Assembly: GCA_013044465.1 (NCBI GenBank)
Contig: JABEUL010000213.1
Span: forward strand, 1-5,104
Source of the DNA: Acidimicrobiales bacterium
GTDB lineage: Bacteria; Actinomycetota; Acidimicrobiia; Acidimicrobiales; JABEUL01
Direction: 5' to 3'
DNA length: 5,104 nucleotides
Shown: piece after piece, positions 1-5,104 of the stretch
Position numbering within the stretch: position 1 is the stretch's first letter
Layout: every line of letters begins with the position of its first letter
Notes under the pieces: model-generated
What the model saw: only the letters and a program-made list of their open reading frames with translations
Told to the model about the DNA's origin: nothing
Databases searched by the model: none
Made by a program: the position numbers and the translations under genes

Positions 1-126
1 GCAAGACCAACCGTATCAACAGCAACCGTATCCTGGACAGCCTGGGCAAGACCAACCGTATCAACAGCAACCGTATCCTGGACAGCCTGGGCAAGACCAA
101 CCGTATCAACAGCAACCGTATCCTGG
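1..126 (+). repeat. Perfect 45-bp tandem repeat, 2.8 copies, in coding sequence
   Basis: Copies lie at 1-45, 46-90 and 91-126. The third copy matches for 36 bases and then diverges at 127. I see no mismatch among the copies. Each unit is 15 codons, so changes in copy number keep the reading frame. It encodes three related pentapeptides, QDQPY, QQQPY and PGQPG, and the first two of these are themselves near-repeats at the DNA level. The array touches the window edge, so the true copy number may be higher. Perfect identity, including third codon positions, points to recent expansion or homogenisation and not to slow selection for composition. Confidence 0.97.
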
Positions 127-436
127 GCCTGCTGTTTACCAGGCTCCACAGTATGGTGCAGTTCAGTACCCTGCGGGTGGTGCTGATCCACAAGCTCCCT
201 ATGGAAGAGACCCTCAGACAGGTTTGCCTTATTCTGAAAAGAGCAAAATTGTTGCAGGACTCTTGCAGCTATTCCTTGGAGGTTTTGGTGTAGGTAGGTT
301 TTATCTTGGCTATTCAGGTATCGGAGTAGCACAACTACTTACCTGTGGTGGTCTTGGCCTTTGGGCACTTATCGATGCAATAATGATTCTCACTGGTAGC
401 GTAAAGGATTCAAACGGACTTCCACTTAGGAGTTAA
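2..436 (+). CDS. TM2-domain membrane protein with Gln/Pro/Tyr-rich N-terminal tail (5' end missing)
   Basis: The frame is open from base 2 to the TAA at 434-436, giving 144 visible residues. The start lies outside the window. A TTG at 224 is in frame but is only an internal Leu, because the coding frame runs unbroken through the repeat before it. Visible residues 1-74 are a low-complexity tail: the 15-residue repeat, then a Pro/Tyr/Gln/Ala/Gly-rich stretch. Residues 80-144 form a TM2 domain (Pfam TM2): KIVAGLLQLFLGGFGVGRFY, then LGYSGIGVAQLL, then a second helix with the conserved GLWALIDAIMIL. In this family two helices are joined by a short turn, and the Asp in helix 2 is the signature residue. 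The molecular role of bacterial TM2 proteins is not established. The tail should be cytosolic and disordered. The DUF2752 gene begins 4 bases after the stop, so the two are probably cotranscribed. Confidence 0.93.
   Translation, partial: QDQPYQQQPYPGQPGQDQPYQQQPYPGQPGQDQPYQQQPYPGPAVYQAPQYGAVQYPAGGADPQAPYGRDPQTGLPYSEKSKIVAGLLQLFLGGFGVGRFYLGYSGIGVAQLLTCGGLGLWALIDAIMILTGSVKDSNGLPLRS
428..432 (+). promoter_or_regulatory. Ribosome binding site AGGAG for the first DUF2752 gene
   Basis: AGGAG ends 8 bases before the TTG at 441 and lies inside the last codons of the TM2 gene. It decides the start of the downstream gene: the next in-frame ATG (564) would remove the first membrane helix. The placement also suggests translational coupling to the TM2 gene. 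Confidence 0.75.
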
Positions 437-440
437 AAGG

Positions 441-851
441 TTGCGTGAAAGCATAGTTTCAATTCGATCAGATGCTCGACTGCTATCTTTCTTTAAGTTG
501 GTCGCATTAGTTATAGCAATCGCCTATATTCGAGGGAATAACCCTAGAGATTCGACAAAATTAATGCCAAAATGCCCAACCAAATACTTTGCAGGCATTG
601 AGTGTCCGGCTTGTGGAGGACTAAGGTTTGCGCACGACTTGTTAAATTTTCGGTTTGTTGAAGCTATTAGTGACAATCCATTTCTCGCTCTCACATCACC
701 TTATGTGCTGTTAGAGATTGCCCGGTATTTTAAATTAACTGCCGATATTGATGCTCCGAGTCGAGAACGGGATCATTATCGGCTGCTTATGGCGGCAATC
801 GTTTGGACTGCAATGCGCAACCTCAAGAACTCTGACACACCTGTGCACTAG
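441..851 (+). CDS. DUF2752-domain small membrane protein (first copy)
   Basis: This 136-residue protein starts at TTG, supported by AGGAG 8 bases upstream. A hydrophobic helix spans about residues 17-30. A cysteine-containing segment follows (Cys45, then CPACGGLR at 55-62), with the conserved Asn-Pro at 79-80, a second hydrophobic stretch at about 80-96, and a C-terminal helix holding the WTAMRN segment (122-127). The order CPxCG(G/M), NP, then W..xRN is the hallmark of DUF2752 (PF10825), and the length suits the family. Its function is unknown. The CxxC pair could bind metal or form a disulfide, but that is inference. The gene follows the TM2 gene by 4 bases, a pairing I recall from other actinobacteria, which suggests a shared membrane role. 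It is only distantly similar to the second DUF2752 protein at 1743-2168. Confidence 0.87.
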   Translation: MRESIVSIRSDARLLSFFKLVALVIAIAYIRGNNPRDSTKLMPKCPTKYFAGIECPACGGLRFAHDLLNFRFVEAISDNPFLALTSPYVLLEIARYFKLTADIDAPSRERDHYRLLMAAIVWTAMRNLKNSDTPVH

Positions 852-974
852 TGATTGTTAGAGATGAACCCCGATTGGAATGCTTCAGTAATGTGCCCAG
901 ATCAGTGCTTCTTGTTTGGCCAACCCAAATGTACTAATTCCAGATAAGGGCTACAAATGATAGCTCCAAGCACA

Positions 975-980
975 TATAAT
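975..980 (+). promoter_or_regulatory. Consensus -10 box (TATAAT) giving a probable leaderless transcript
   Basis: TATAAT matches the sigma-70-type -10 consensus exactly and ends 7 bases before the GTG at 988. Transcription would therefore be expected to start at or within a base or two of that GTG. The -35 region at the standard 17-base distance (952-957, TACAAA) is a poor match. There is no Shine-Dalgarno sequence before the GTG, which fits leaderless translation, a common mode in Actinobacteria. Exact promoter activity is inferred. Confidence 0.55.
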
Positions 981-987
981 TAACTTT

Positions 988-1746
988 GTGCCTGTTAGTG
1001 TTCCAAAAATGCCTGAATTTAATGATTTAGAGCAAGAACGTGAGCATCTAAAGTTACATCTGGCCGCAGCAATTAGAGTCTTTGGCGAACTTGGCTTTGA
1101 CGAAGGCGTAGCAGGCCACCTTACGGTCAGGGATCCAATGAAAAAAGACTGTTTCTGGGTGAACCCCTTCGGCCATCATTTTTCTATGACGAGTGTTTCT
1201 GATTTAATTTTAGTTGACCATTCAGGAGATGTCGTATTTGGAAATCGTCCAGTGAATCGGGCTGCTTTTGCAATTCATTCAACAATTCATGCCCAGCGCC
1301 CTGATGTAAATGCAGCTTGTCATTCACATTCACTATATGGGAAAGCATTTTCATCTTTGGGAAAACTGATGGATCCAATTACACAAGATTCTTGTGCATT
1401 CTTTGAGGATCATGGCATTTTTGATGACTATTCAGGAGTAGTCCTTGATTTGGATGAAGCTAAACGTATAGGTATCGCATTGGGTGAGAAAAAGGCAGTA
1501 ATTTTAAAGAATCATGGACTATTAACCGTAGGTAGCACAATAGACGAAGCTGCTTGGTGGTTTATTGCAATGGATCGTTCTTGCGGTGCACAGCTGCTTG
1601 CAGAGGCAGCTGGTGTCCCCCATCTGATAGACAGGGAAACTGCATTATTGACTAGAAGCCAAGTGGGATCTGCGCCAGGTGGATGGTTTTCTTTCCAACC
1701 CATGTTTAATTGGATTCTTCACAAATACCCGGATGTAGCCGAATGA
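988..1746 (+). CDS. Class II aldolase/adducin-family protein
   Basis: This 252-residue protein spans one class II aldolase/adducin domain (PF00596), about residues 18-215, and is likely cytosolic. It has the N-terminal GVAGHLTVRDP (40-50), NPFG (59-62), the CHSHS metal site with His112 and His114 (111-115), and LKNHGLLTVG with the third zinc His176 (173-182). The acid that completes the active site in fuculose-1-phosphate aldolase (Glu73, 19 residues before the first His) or ribulose-5-phosphate epimerase (Asp76) falls on Ala93 here, in PVNRAAFAIHS. The metal site looks intact, but classical aldol chemistry is doubtful. The closest group I recognise is the DPITQD...FFEDH subfamily, which includes fungal Mug14-like proteins of unknown substrate. 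I chose GTG 988 because of the TATAAT box just upstream. ATG 1009 (Met8) is the alternative, and neither has a ribosome site. The stop overlaps the next gene by 4 bases. Substrate not predictable. Confidence 0.9.
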   Translation: MPVSVPKMPEFNDLEQEREHLKLHLAAAIRVFGELGFDEGVAGHLTVRDPMKKDCFWVNPFGHHFSMTSVSDLILVDHSGDVVFGNRPVNRAAFAIHSTIHAQRPDVNAACHSHSLYGKAFSSLGKLMDPITQDSCAFFEDHGIFDDYSGVVLDLDEAKRIGIALGEKKAVILKNHGLLTVGSTIDEAAWWFIAMDRSCGAQLLAEAAGVPHLIDRETALLTRSQVGSAPGGWFSFQPMFNWILHKYPDVAE

Positions 1747-2168
1747 CAAATGACATAGCTCGGTTTGTTAGCCACAGCGATGCAAATAGGCCTTACGTCA
1801 AATTAGGCCACACATCAATTATCCTGAAGCCTTGTCGATATCTAGGCGGGACAATGTTGGGCTTAGGTATAGCTCTCCCTAGAATTCCGGGTCATTCTGA
1901 CCTTCAATGCCCGCTCCTTAAATTGACAGGAGTTCCATGCCCATTTTGTGGAATGACTACTTCAGTCGAAGCTACACTACGCGGTCATTTTGATTCTGCT
2001 GTTGCTGCCAACCCATTTGCCATAGTCATAGTTGTTATTGCAATTGCTTTACTGATTGCACCTAAAATAAAAGTACTTCAAATCAAGACCATGTATATAA
2101 AGATGACAATTCCGACATTGCTTGTCAGTTCCTGGGTTTTTGAATTGTTTAGGTTTCATATACTTTAA
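1743..2168 (+). CDS. DUF2752-domain small membrane protein (second copy)
   Basis: I place the start at ATG 1743, which overlaps the aldolase stop as ATGA and gives 141 residues. An in-frame TTG at 1710 would add 11 residues but lies well inside the upstream gene. The layout is: a polar N-terminus, a hydrophobic stretch at about 35-46, the paired motif CPLLKLTGVPCPFCGMTTS (56-74) with Cys56, Cys66 and Cys69, the Asn-Pro at 90-91, a strong helix at about 91-107 and a last helix at about 122-137 with Trp131. CPxxxLTGxPCPFCGMT is the typical actinobacterial DUF2752 form (PF10825) and is closer to the family norm than the copy at 441-851. Function is unknown. The 4-base overlap implies translational coupling to the aldolase-family protein, since only a weak GGATG precedes the start. 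An 89-base gap separates it from the RDD gene. Confidence 0.88.
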   Translation: MTNDIARFVSHSDANRPYVKLGHTSIILKPCRYLGGTMLGLGIALPRIPGHSDLQCPLLKLTGVPCPFCGMTTSVEATLRGHFDSAVAANPFAIVIVVIAIALLIAPKIKVLQIKTMYIKMTIPTLLVSSWVFELFRFHIL

Positions 2169-2199
2169 CGAGGCAAAAGCTGAAGTTAGATTTTTAAGG

Positions 2200-2213
2200 T
2201 ATTATTAGATAAT
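2200..2213 (+). promoter_or_regulatory. Possible -10 region for the RDD gene
   Basis: TATTAT (2200-2205) and GATAAT (2208-2213) each differ from TATAAT at one position. They lie in the 89-base gap before the RDD gene and would give a leader of roughly 35-50 bases containing its ribosome site. No convincing -35 box is visible, so read-through from the aldolase promoter is an equal possibility. Confidence 0.25.
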
Positions 2214-2243
2214 TAGACACGAAACTTTACATCAATTGCAAAT

Positions 2244-2248
2244 AGGAG
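2244..2248 (+). promoter_or_regulatory. Ribosome binding site AGGAG for the RDD gene
   Basis: AGGAG ends 9 bases before the GTG at 2258, which fixes that GTG as the start. No in-frame ATG occurs until residue 84, inside the proline-rich tail. Confidence 0.8.
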
Positions 2249-2257
2249 CTGGCTAAA

Positions 2258-3055
2258 GTGACAGATTCAAATGCCCCAGATTCTCCAGATGAATCTTCTC
2301 AAAATCAATCGAATCCATTTATAACACCTCAGCCAAATCAACCGGACCCCTACCCGGGTTATAGCCAAGTAGATTCACCAAGCTTTACGCCACCTGAGCA
2401 GCCAACTTATCCCCCGCTTGGACAGCCACCAAATTATGGAGTTCCTCCACAAGCTGGATATTACCCACCTCCAGGTGTTCCTCCGTATGGGTACCAGCAG
2501 CCTGGCATGCCTCCTTTTGGCTATCAACCACCCGGCTACTACGGACAACCAATGGGAATGGGAATGCCTGGGCAATTCTCCCCTAGTGGAATGTGGGGCA
2601 AGAGAGTTGCTGCATTAATAATTGACCAATTAATTATTGGAATTCCATTGGTTTTCCTCTATATTTTAATAATTGGCTTCTACTACAGTTCGACTACTAC
2701 AACTAATTCCACTAATTCCACATTTCAACCGTTTGGCAATTTAATAGTTGGAGAGTTAGTTCAAATAATTATATTTGCCGCTGTTAGCTCGATATATTAT
2801 GGAATTCTTGATAGCGCTACCACTGGGTCGGTTGGTAAACGTGCGATGAAGATTCGAGTGATTGATGTGACTACAGGGAAATCGCCAACATTTTTAAAGG
2901 CATGGTTGCGTATGTTTATTTACTCTGGTTTATACGGCTTCTGTTACTTTCCGGGTTTATTGAACGCCTTGTGGCCACTTTGGGGATCCGAGGGTAGGGC
3001 TTGGCACGATATGGCTTCGAATACAAAAATTATTGACGTAAATAATTTTCGATAG
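2258..3055 (+). CDS. RDD-family membrane protein with Pro/Tyr/Gly/Gln-rich N-terminal tail
   Basis: This 265-residue protein starts at GTG behind a good AGGAG. Residues 1-30 are polar and acidic (Ser/Asn/Asp/Gln). Residues 31-110 are a disordered tail rich in Pro, Tyr, Gly and Gln with loose repeats (PPYGYQQPG, PPFGYQPPG, then GMGMPG). Residues 112-262 form an RDD domain (PF06271), with its namesake residues Arg116 and Asp123 in helix 1 (KRVAALIIDQL) and Asp251 near the end (GRAWHDMASNT). Helices lie at about 117-142, 163-183 and 216-240. The loop between helices 1 and 2 is a Thr/Asn/Ser-rich low-complexity stretch (144-155). SVGKRAMKIRVID (191-203) is the conserved cytosolic loop. RDD proteins are membrane proteins of mostly unknown role; some have been linked to ion transport. 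The tail should be cytosolic. It ends 29 bases from the convergent gene on the other strand, and no clear terminator is visible between them. Confidence 0.92.
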   Translation: MTDSNAPDSPDESSQNQSNPFITPQPNQPDPYPGYSQVDSPSFTPPEQPTYPPLGQPPNYGVPPQAGYYPPPGVPPYGYQQPGMPPFGYQPPGYYGQPMGMGMPGQFSPSGMWGKRVAALIIDQLIIGIPLVFLYILIIGFYYSSTTTTNSTNSTFQPFGNLIVGELVQIIIFAAVSSIYYGILDSATTGSVGKRAMKIRVIDVTTGKSPTFLKAWLRMFIYSGLYGFCYFPGLLNALWPLWGSEGRAWHDMASNTKIIDVNNFR

Positions 3056-3084
3056 AGCTACAAACCTCTCTTAACCCAGAAGTT

Positions 3085-4707
3085 TCACTTAAATAGCCAG
3101 GTATTTTGCCCGATCATAACCGGAGAATGTCTATAAACTTGAATAAGCAGACCAATATATTCATTCGAATCAACAATGACAACTGCGTTAACTCTGTATT
3201 TAGATAGATCAGATCGGAACCTACTTATTGAAAATGTTTTTTGTTGCAAATCATTCATAATTGGCATGTCTATGTTAAATGCGCTATTAACGTATGGTCC
3301 TGGTTCAAACACTCCGTATGCTCCAACTAAATTAAATTTAAAGCCATCAAGCGCTTGAAACACCATTGGTGTGCTTGTGTAAAGATTTCCTAATGGCGAT
3401 AGGATTACCACAGAATTTACCTTAGATTTTGGAATAGTTGCGAGCCAAGATGGAGCTGAGACTCGTGTGGTTGGAATCACCGGATCTAGTGCAAAGGCTA
3501 CTTGAGTAGCACTCAATAATAAAAGCAATAACACTGCCTCGGGCCTGCGAAGAAATGCCAAGCGATCAGAAGTCTGTGATTTTTCGGTGAGCCGTTTTAC
3601 TGCTCTGGCAAATATTATTGCTGCGAAAAACCAGACAAAAATAACGAGATGCGTTGGGAATATCAGCCTCACAAATGGCAAGTGCAACATTAACCACCAA
3701 GGCAAAAAATGAACTTGCTTAGGTGAATTTACTGTATTTGGAGATCCGAGAGTAAGCAAGAAGGCTATGACCAGGCTACATGAGGCAGCTAATAATATCC
3801 GGTCCTTAAACCCAGAGATTATGCAGAGCAGTAATAGAACCAATAAAATTGAGCCAAAGTACTCACTATCGGGTTTAACTGCACCGGAAAATCCAAATAG
3901 TAATGAAAGTGGGTCACCGTGTGGGGTGCGACTAGGCGCACTCCAAAGTCCTCGAAATCCCATGCCCCATTGCCACGGATACGGCACGGGAGTGGAGTGA
4001 ACGCTATTTGGTCCAATCAGACTATAGAGAACCATTGCGCCATCTACGACAATGAATATGACCAATACAAGTATGCCAAACTTGATAAACAATTTTAGGT
4101 CGAAAAATTTCATTGAGAATAAGTACACTATTGGTCCGCAAAGTATCACTATCAATAGTGAAGCAAGCAAAATTTCCTGTGAAGTCAGATACTGGCAAAT
4201 GATGAGCAACGCAGCAAATGTTGCGCTCGCAATTACTCCCCTCTTTTTCGTAGCAAGGTCAAAAATGATGACCAGTAGAAGTGGGAGGAAAAACGCAAAG
4301 CTCAGTTGAAGATCGCCAAAGGCCATCGCACCTAGGACGTAAGGATTAAATCCATAGATAAAGCCGCCAACGAACGATGCCAACGGACTTTTAGTGATCC
4401 GCATTGCCAGCATCGACATTGATATGGCGCTAACTACTGGAGACAAAGTTAGCGCTATGTTGAATGAAAGTATTGGTCCACCAAGTTTGGTGAAGGGGTA
4501 GCTTATTAGTGAAATAAAGAATACTGAATTTGAATCCAATAAATTAGCGCCATTGGGGAACCAAATGGCGTGAGTGGAAAAAGGGTTTAATCCGGCGTCG
4601 ATTGCATGCGCGTTCCAAGCAATAAACCACATAAAAACTCCAGGGTCTCCACAGCCACAGTTCATCTGAGTGGTTGGATCCATCCATGCGTTGTGAGTAA
4701 GTGTCAC
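3085..4707 (-). CDS. Polytopic membrane protein, probable GT-C-type glycosyltransferase, lacking its first helix as annotated
   Basis: GTG 4707 is the first usable start in this frame and gives 540 residues. After a short polar segment comes NCGCGDPGVFMWFIAWNAHA (16-35), then NPF and WFPNGANLL (41-57). This resembles the first extracytoplasmic loop of GT-C glycosyltransferases, where an acidic residue (here perhaps Asp21) acts in catalysis. About ten hydrophobic helices follow between residues 62 and 408. A soluble C-terminal domain (about 412-540, with VNSVVILSPLG and YRVNAVVIVDSNE) probably lies outside the membrane. Such proteins transfer sugars from polyprenyl-phosphate donors to envelope glycans or proteins, but substrate and family number cannot be assigned. 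With the GTG start, the catalytic-type loop would lack the helix that normally precedes it. That helix is encoded in frame just upstream without a start codon (see 4708-4799). Being convergent with the RDD gene, it is a separate transcription unit. A polymerase-like or non-enzymatic YfhO-type membrane protein is an alternative. Confidence 0.7.
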   Translation of the reverse strand: MTLTHNAWMDPTTQMNCGCGDPGVFMWFIAWNAHAIDAGLNPFSTHAIWFPNGANLLDSNSVFFISLISYPFTKLGGPILSFNIALTLSPVVSAISMSMLAMRITKSPLASFVGGFIYGFNPYVLGAMAFGDLQLSFAFFLPLLLVIIFDLATKKRGVIASATFAALLIICQYLTSQEILLASLLIVILCGPIVYLFSMKFFDLKLFIKFGILVLVIFIVVDGAMVLYSLIGPNSVHSTPVPYPWQWGMGFRGLWSAPSRTPHGDPLSLLFGFSGAVKPDSEYFGSILLVLLLLCIISGFKDRILLAASCSLVIAFLLTLGSPNTVNSPKQVHFLPWWLMLHLPFVRLIFPTHLVIFVWFFAAIIFARAVKRLTEKSQTSDRLAFLRRPEAVLLLLLLSATQVAFALDPVIPTTRVSAPSWLATIPKSKVNSVVILSPLGNLYTSTPMVFQALDGFKFNLVGAYGVFEPGPYVNSAFNIDMPIMNDLQQKTFSISRFRSDLSKYRVNAVVIVDSNEYIGLLIQVYRHSPVMIGQNTWLFK

Positions 4708-4799
4708 GGATGCTAGAAGATATATCGCTCCAGATATGCTAAATATATATATGACTTAGACGAGGCTATTGCCGCCAACTTCTTTTGAAGGCTAAACAC
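4708..4799 (-). other. Displaced N-terminal coding stretch of the GT-C-like gene, interrupted by a frame change
   Basis: Reading upstream of GTG 4707 in the same frame, 4755 to 4708 encodes VIYIFISISGAIYLLAS. This is a clear membrane helix and it contains no ATG, GTG or TTG; a TAA at 4758-4756 closes the frame. A different frame opens at GTG 4799 and reads MFSLQKKLAAIASSKSYIY, a natural cytosolic N-terminus leading into a helix, before it runs past the AT run and stops. Removing one AT unit (or adding two) from the (AT)5 run at 4743-4752 joins the two frames into a protein of 570 residues with a proper first helix. The GTG at 4799 has no evident ribosome site, so the exact original start is uncertain. 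The cause could be a true mutation, slippage-based switching or a sequencing error. Confidence 0.55.
4743..4752. repeat. (AT)5 dinucleotide run at a frame break
   Basis: Ten bases alternate A and T exactly where the two partial reading frames of the GT-C-like gene meet. A change of one unit shifts the frame by two bases, which is the shift needed to restore one open frame. The run is short compared with typical phase-variable repeats. It could also serve as AT-rich promoter sequence for a start at 4707. Confidence 0.9.
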
Positions 4800-5060
4800 T
4801 TTGGAAATGGACCCGTAAAAAGTGGTTCAAAATATTACTGATCTTCTAAAAAACAGGTCAATTTACTTATTTGCCTATGGTTGATTATGTAATCCAATTC
4901 AGTGGATAACACATAAATATCACGACCCAAAAAGATTGAATTCGCCGATTTAATCGCTAAACTTAGACCTGAAACGAACATCTGTGTCCAGTCTAGCTAA
5001 CTAAGGCCCTCACTTTCAGGAAAGTTGTCGCATGAGAAATTAACATAGAGGGCACTTATT
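4800..5060. other. Non-coding region between divergent genes
   Basis: This stretch separates the minus-strand GT-C-like gene from the plus-strand gene beginning at 5075, so promoters for both should lie here. I find no convincing -35/-10 pair on either strand, no tRNA and no ORF longer than a few codons. A 9-base sequence at 4901-4909 reads TTATCCACT on the minus strand, one base from a DnaA box, but it stands alone. The only clear structure is the inverted repeat at 5006-5053. Confidence 0.6.
5006..5053 (+). promoter_or_regulatory. Nested inverted repeats, possible structured leader or operator
   Basis: GCCCTC (5006-5011) is the exact reverse complement of GAGGGC (5048-5053). Directly inside the left arm is a second inverted repeat, ACTTTC (5012-5017) and GAAAGT (5020-5025), which as RNA would form a 5-bp hairpin with a CAGG loop. 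The outer stem closes 7 bases before the AAGGAG ribosome site at 5061. As RNA this could be a small folded 5' leader; as DNA the arms could be an operator. No known riboswitch class is recognised. Confidence 0.35.
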
Positions 5061-5066
5061 AAGGAG
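5061..5066 (+). promoter_or_regulatory. Strong ribosome binding site AAGGAG
   Basis: AAGGAG lies 8 bases before ATG 5075 and is the best Shine-Dalgarno match in the window. It supports a real gene starting there although only ten codons are visible. Confidence 0.85.
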
Positions 5067-5074
5067 AAGTAATT

Positions 5075-5104
5075 ATGGAAACTCGTTATTCACGAGCTCA
5101 AAAA
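5075..5104 (+). CDS. N-terminus of an unidentified gene, cut by the window edge
   Basis: Ten codons, METRYSRAQK, run from ATG 5075 to the last base without a stop. The strong AAGGAG 8 bases upstream makes this a convincing start. The visible peptide is polar and basic with no signal-peptide character, and it is too short to assign to a family. It is transcribed divergently from the GT-C-like gene, and its leader contains the nested inverted repeat at 5006-5053. Confidence 0.7.
   Translation, partial: METRYSRAQK

Noticed and set aside
916..923. TTGGCCAA palindrome in the gap before the aldolase gene
   Set aside because: It is an 8-base palindrome that does not extend and has no second copy, so chance is the simplest explanation.
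1184..1378. Antisense ORF within the aldolase gene, and similar ORFs opposite or out of frame with the RDD and GT-C-like genes
   Set aside because: They overlap well-supported genes, lack ribosome sites and encode no recognisable domains.
3054..3069. AGAG/CTCT stem between the convergent RDD and GT-C-like genes as a terminator
   Set aside because: The stem has only 4 bp, is weak and lacks a following T run in either direction.
4820..4845. GGTTCAA resembling a tRNA T-loop
   Set aside because: The flanking bases do not pair into a T stem, and no acceptor or anticodon arm can be built around it.
4901..4909. DnaA-box-like sequence (TTATCCACT on the minus strand)
   Set aside because: It is a single site with one mismatch to TTATCCACA. 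No cluster, AT-rich unwinding element or dnaA/dnaN neighbours are present, so an origin is not supported.
4877..4909. Ten-codon ORF MVDYVIQFSG on the plus strand
   Set aside because: It has no ribosome site and no link to a downstream gene, and such short ORFs are expected by chance.

Overview
The window most likely comes from an actinobacterium of low to moderate GC content. This is an inference. Proteins with TM2, DUF2752 and RDD domains behind Pro/Gln/Tyr/Gly-rich tails are typical of Actinobacteria, as are TTG and GTG starts and a probable leaderless GTG gene. The AT-leaning composition, judged by eye and not counted, would suit small-genome freshwater lineages such as the Nanopelagicales. 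Nothing here proves that placement.

Plus strand, 1-3055. The window opens inside a TM2-domain membrane protein whose disordered tail is encoded by a perfect 45-bp tandem repeat. Four bases after its stop begins a small DUF2752 membrane protein, probably in the same transcript. A 136-base gap carries a TATAAT box placed so that transcription would start at or next to the GTG of a class II aldolase/adducin-family gene. That gene overlaps a second DUF2752 gene by 4 bases (ATGA). After a further 89 bases comes an RDD-domain membrane protein with another Pro/Tyr/Gly/Gln-rich tail.

Minus strand, 3085-4707. A convergent gene, 29 bases away from the RDD gene, encodes a large multi-pass membrane protein that resembles GT-C-type glycosyltransferases. 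Its first transmembrane helix appears to be encoded upstream of the first usable start codon. It is separated from a plausible GTG start by a frame disruption lying on an (AT)5 run.

Positions 4708-5074 hold no intact gene. They contain the displaced N-terminal coding stretch, the AT run and a compact inverted-repeat structure just before a strong ribosome binding site. The first ten codons of a plus-strand gene (5075 onward) follow, cut by the window edge.

Functionally this looks like a cell-envelope neighbourhood: four small membrane proteins of unknown or poorly known role, one soluble metal enzyme or enzyme relative, and one putative lipid-linked sugar transferase. I see no mobile element, CRISPR array, rRNA or tRNA. 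No clearly new multi-gene system can be demonstrated. The most unusual points are the frame break at the AT run, the perfect coding repeat and the aldolase homologue that lacks the usual catalytic acid.
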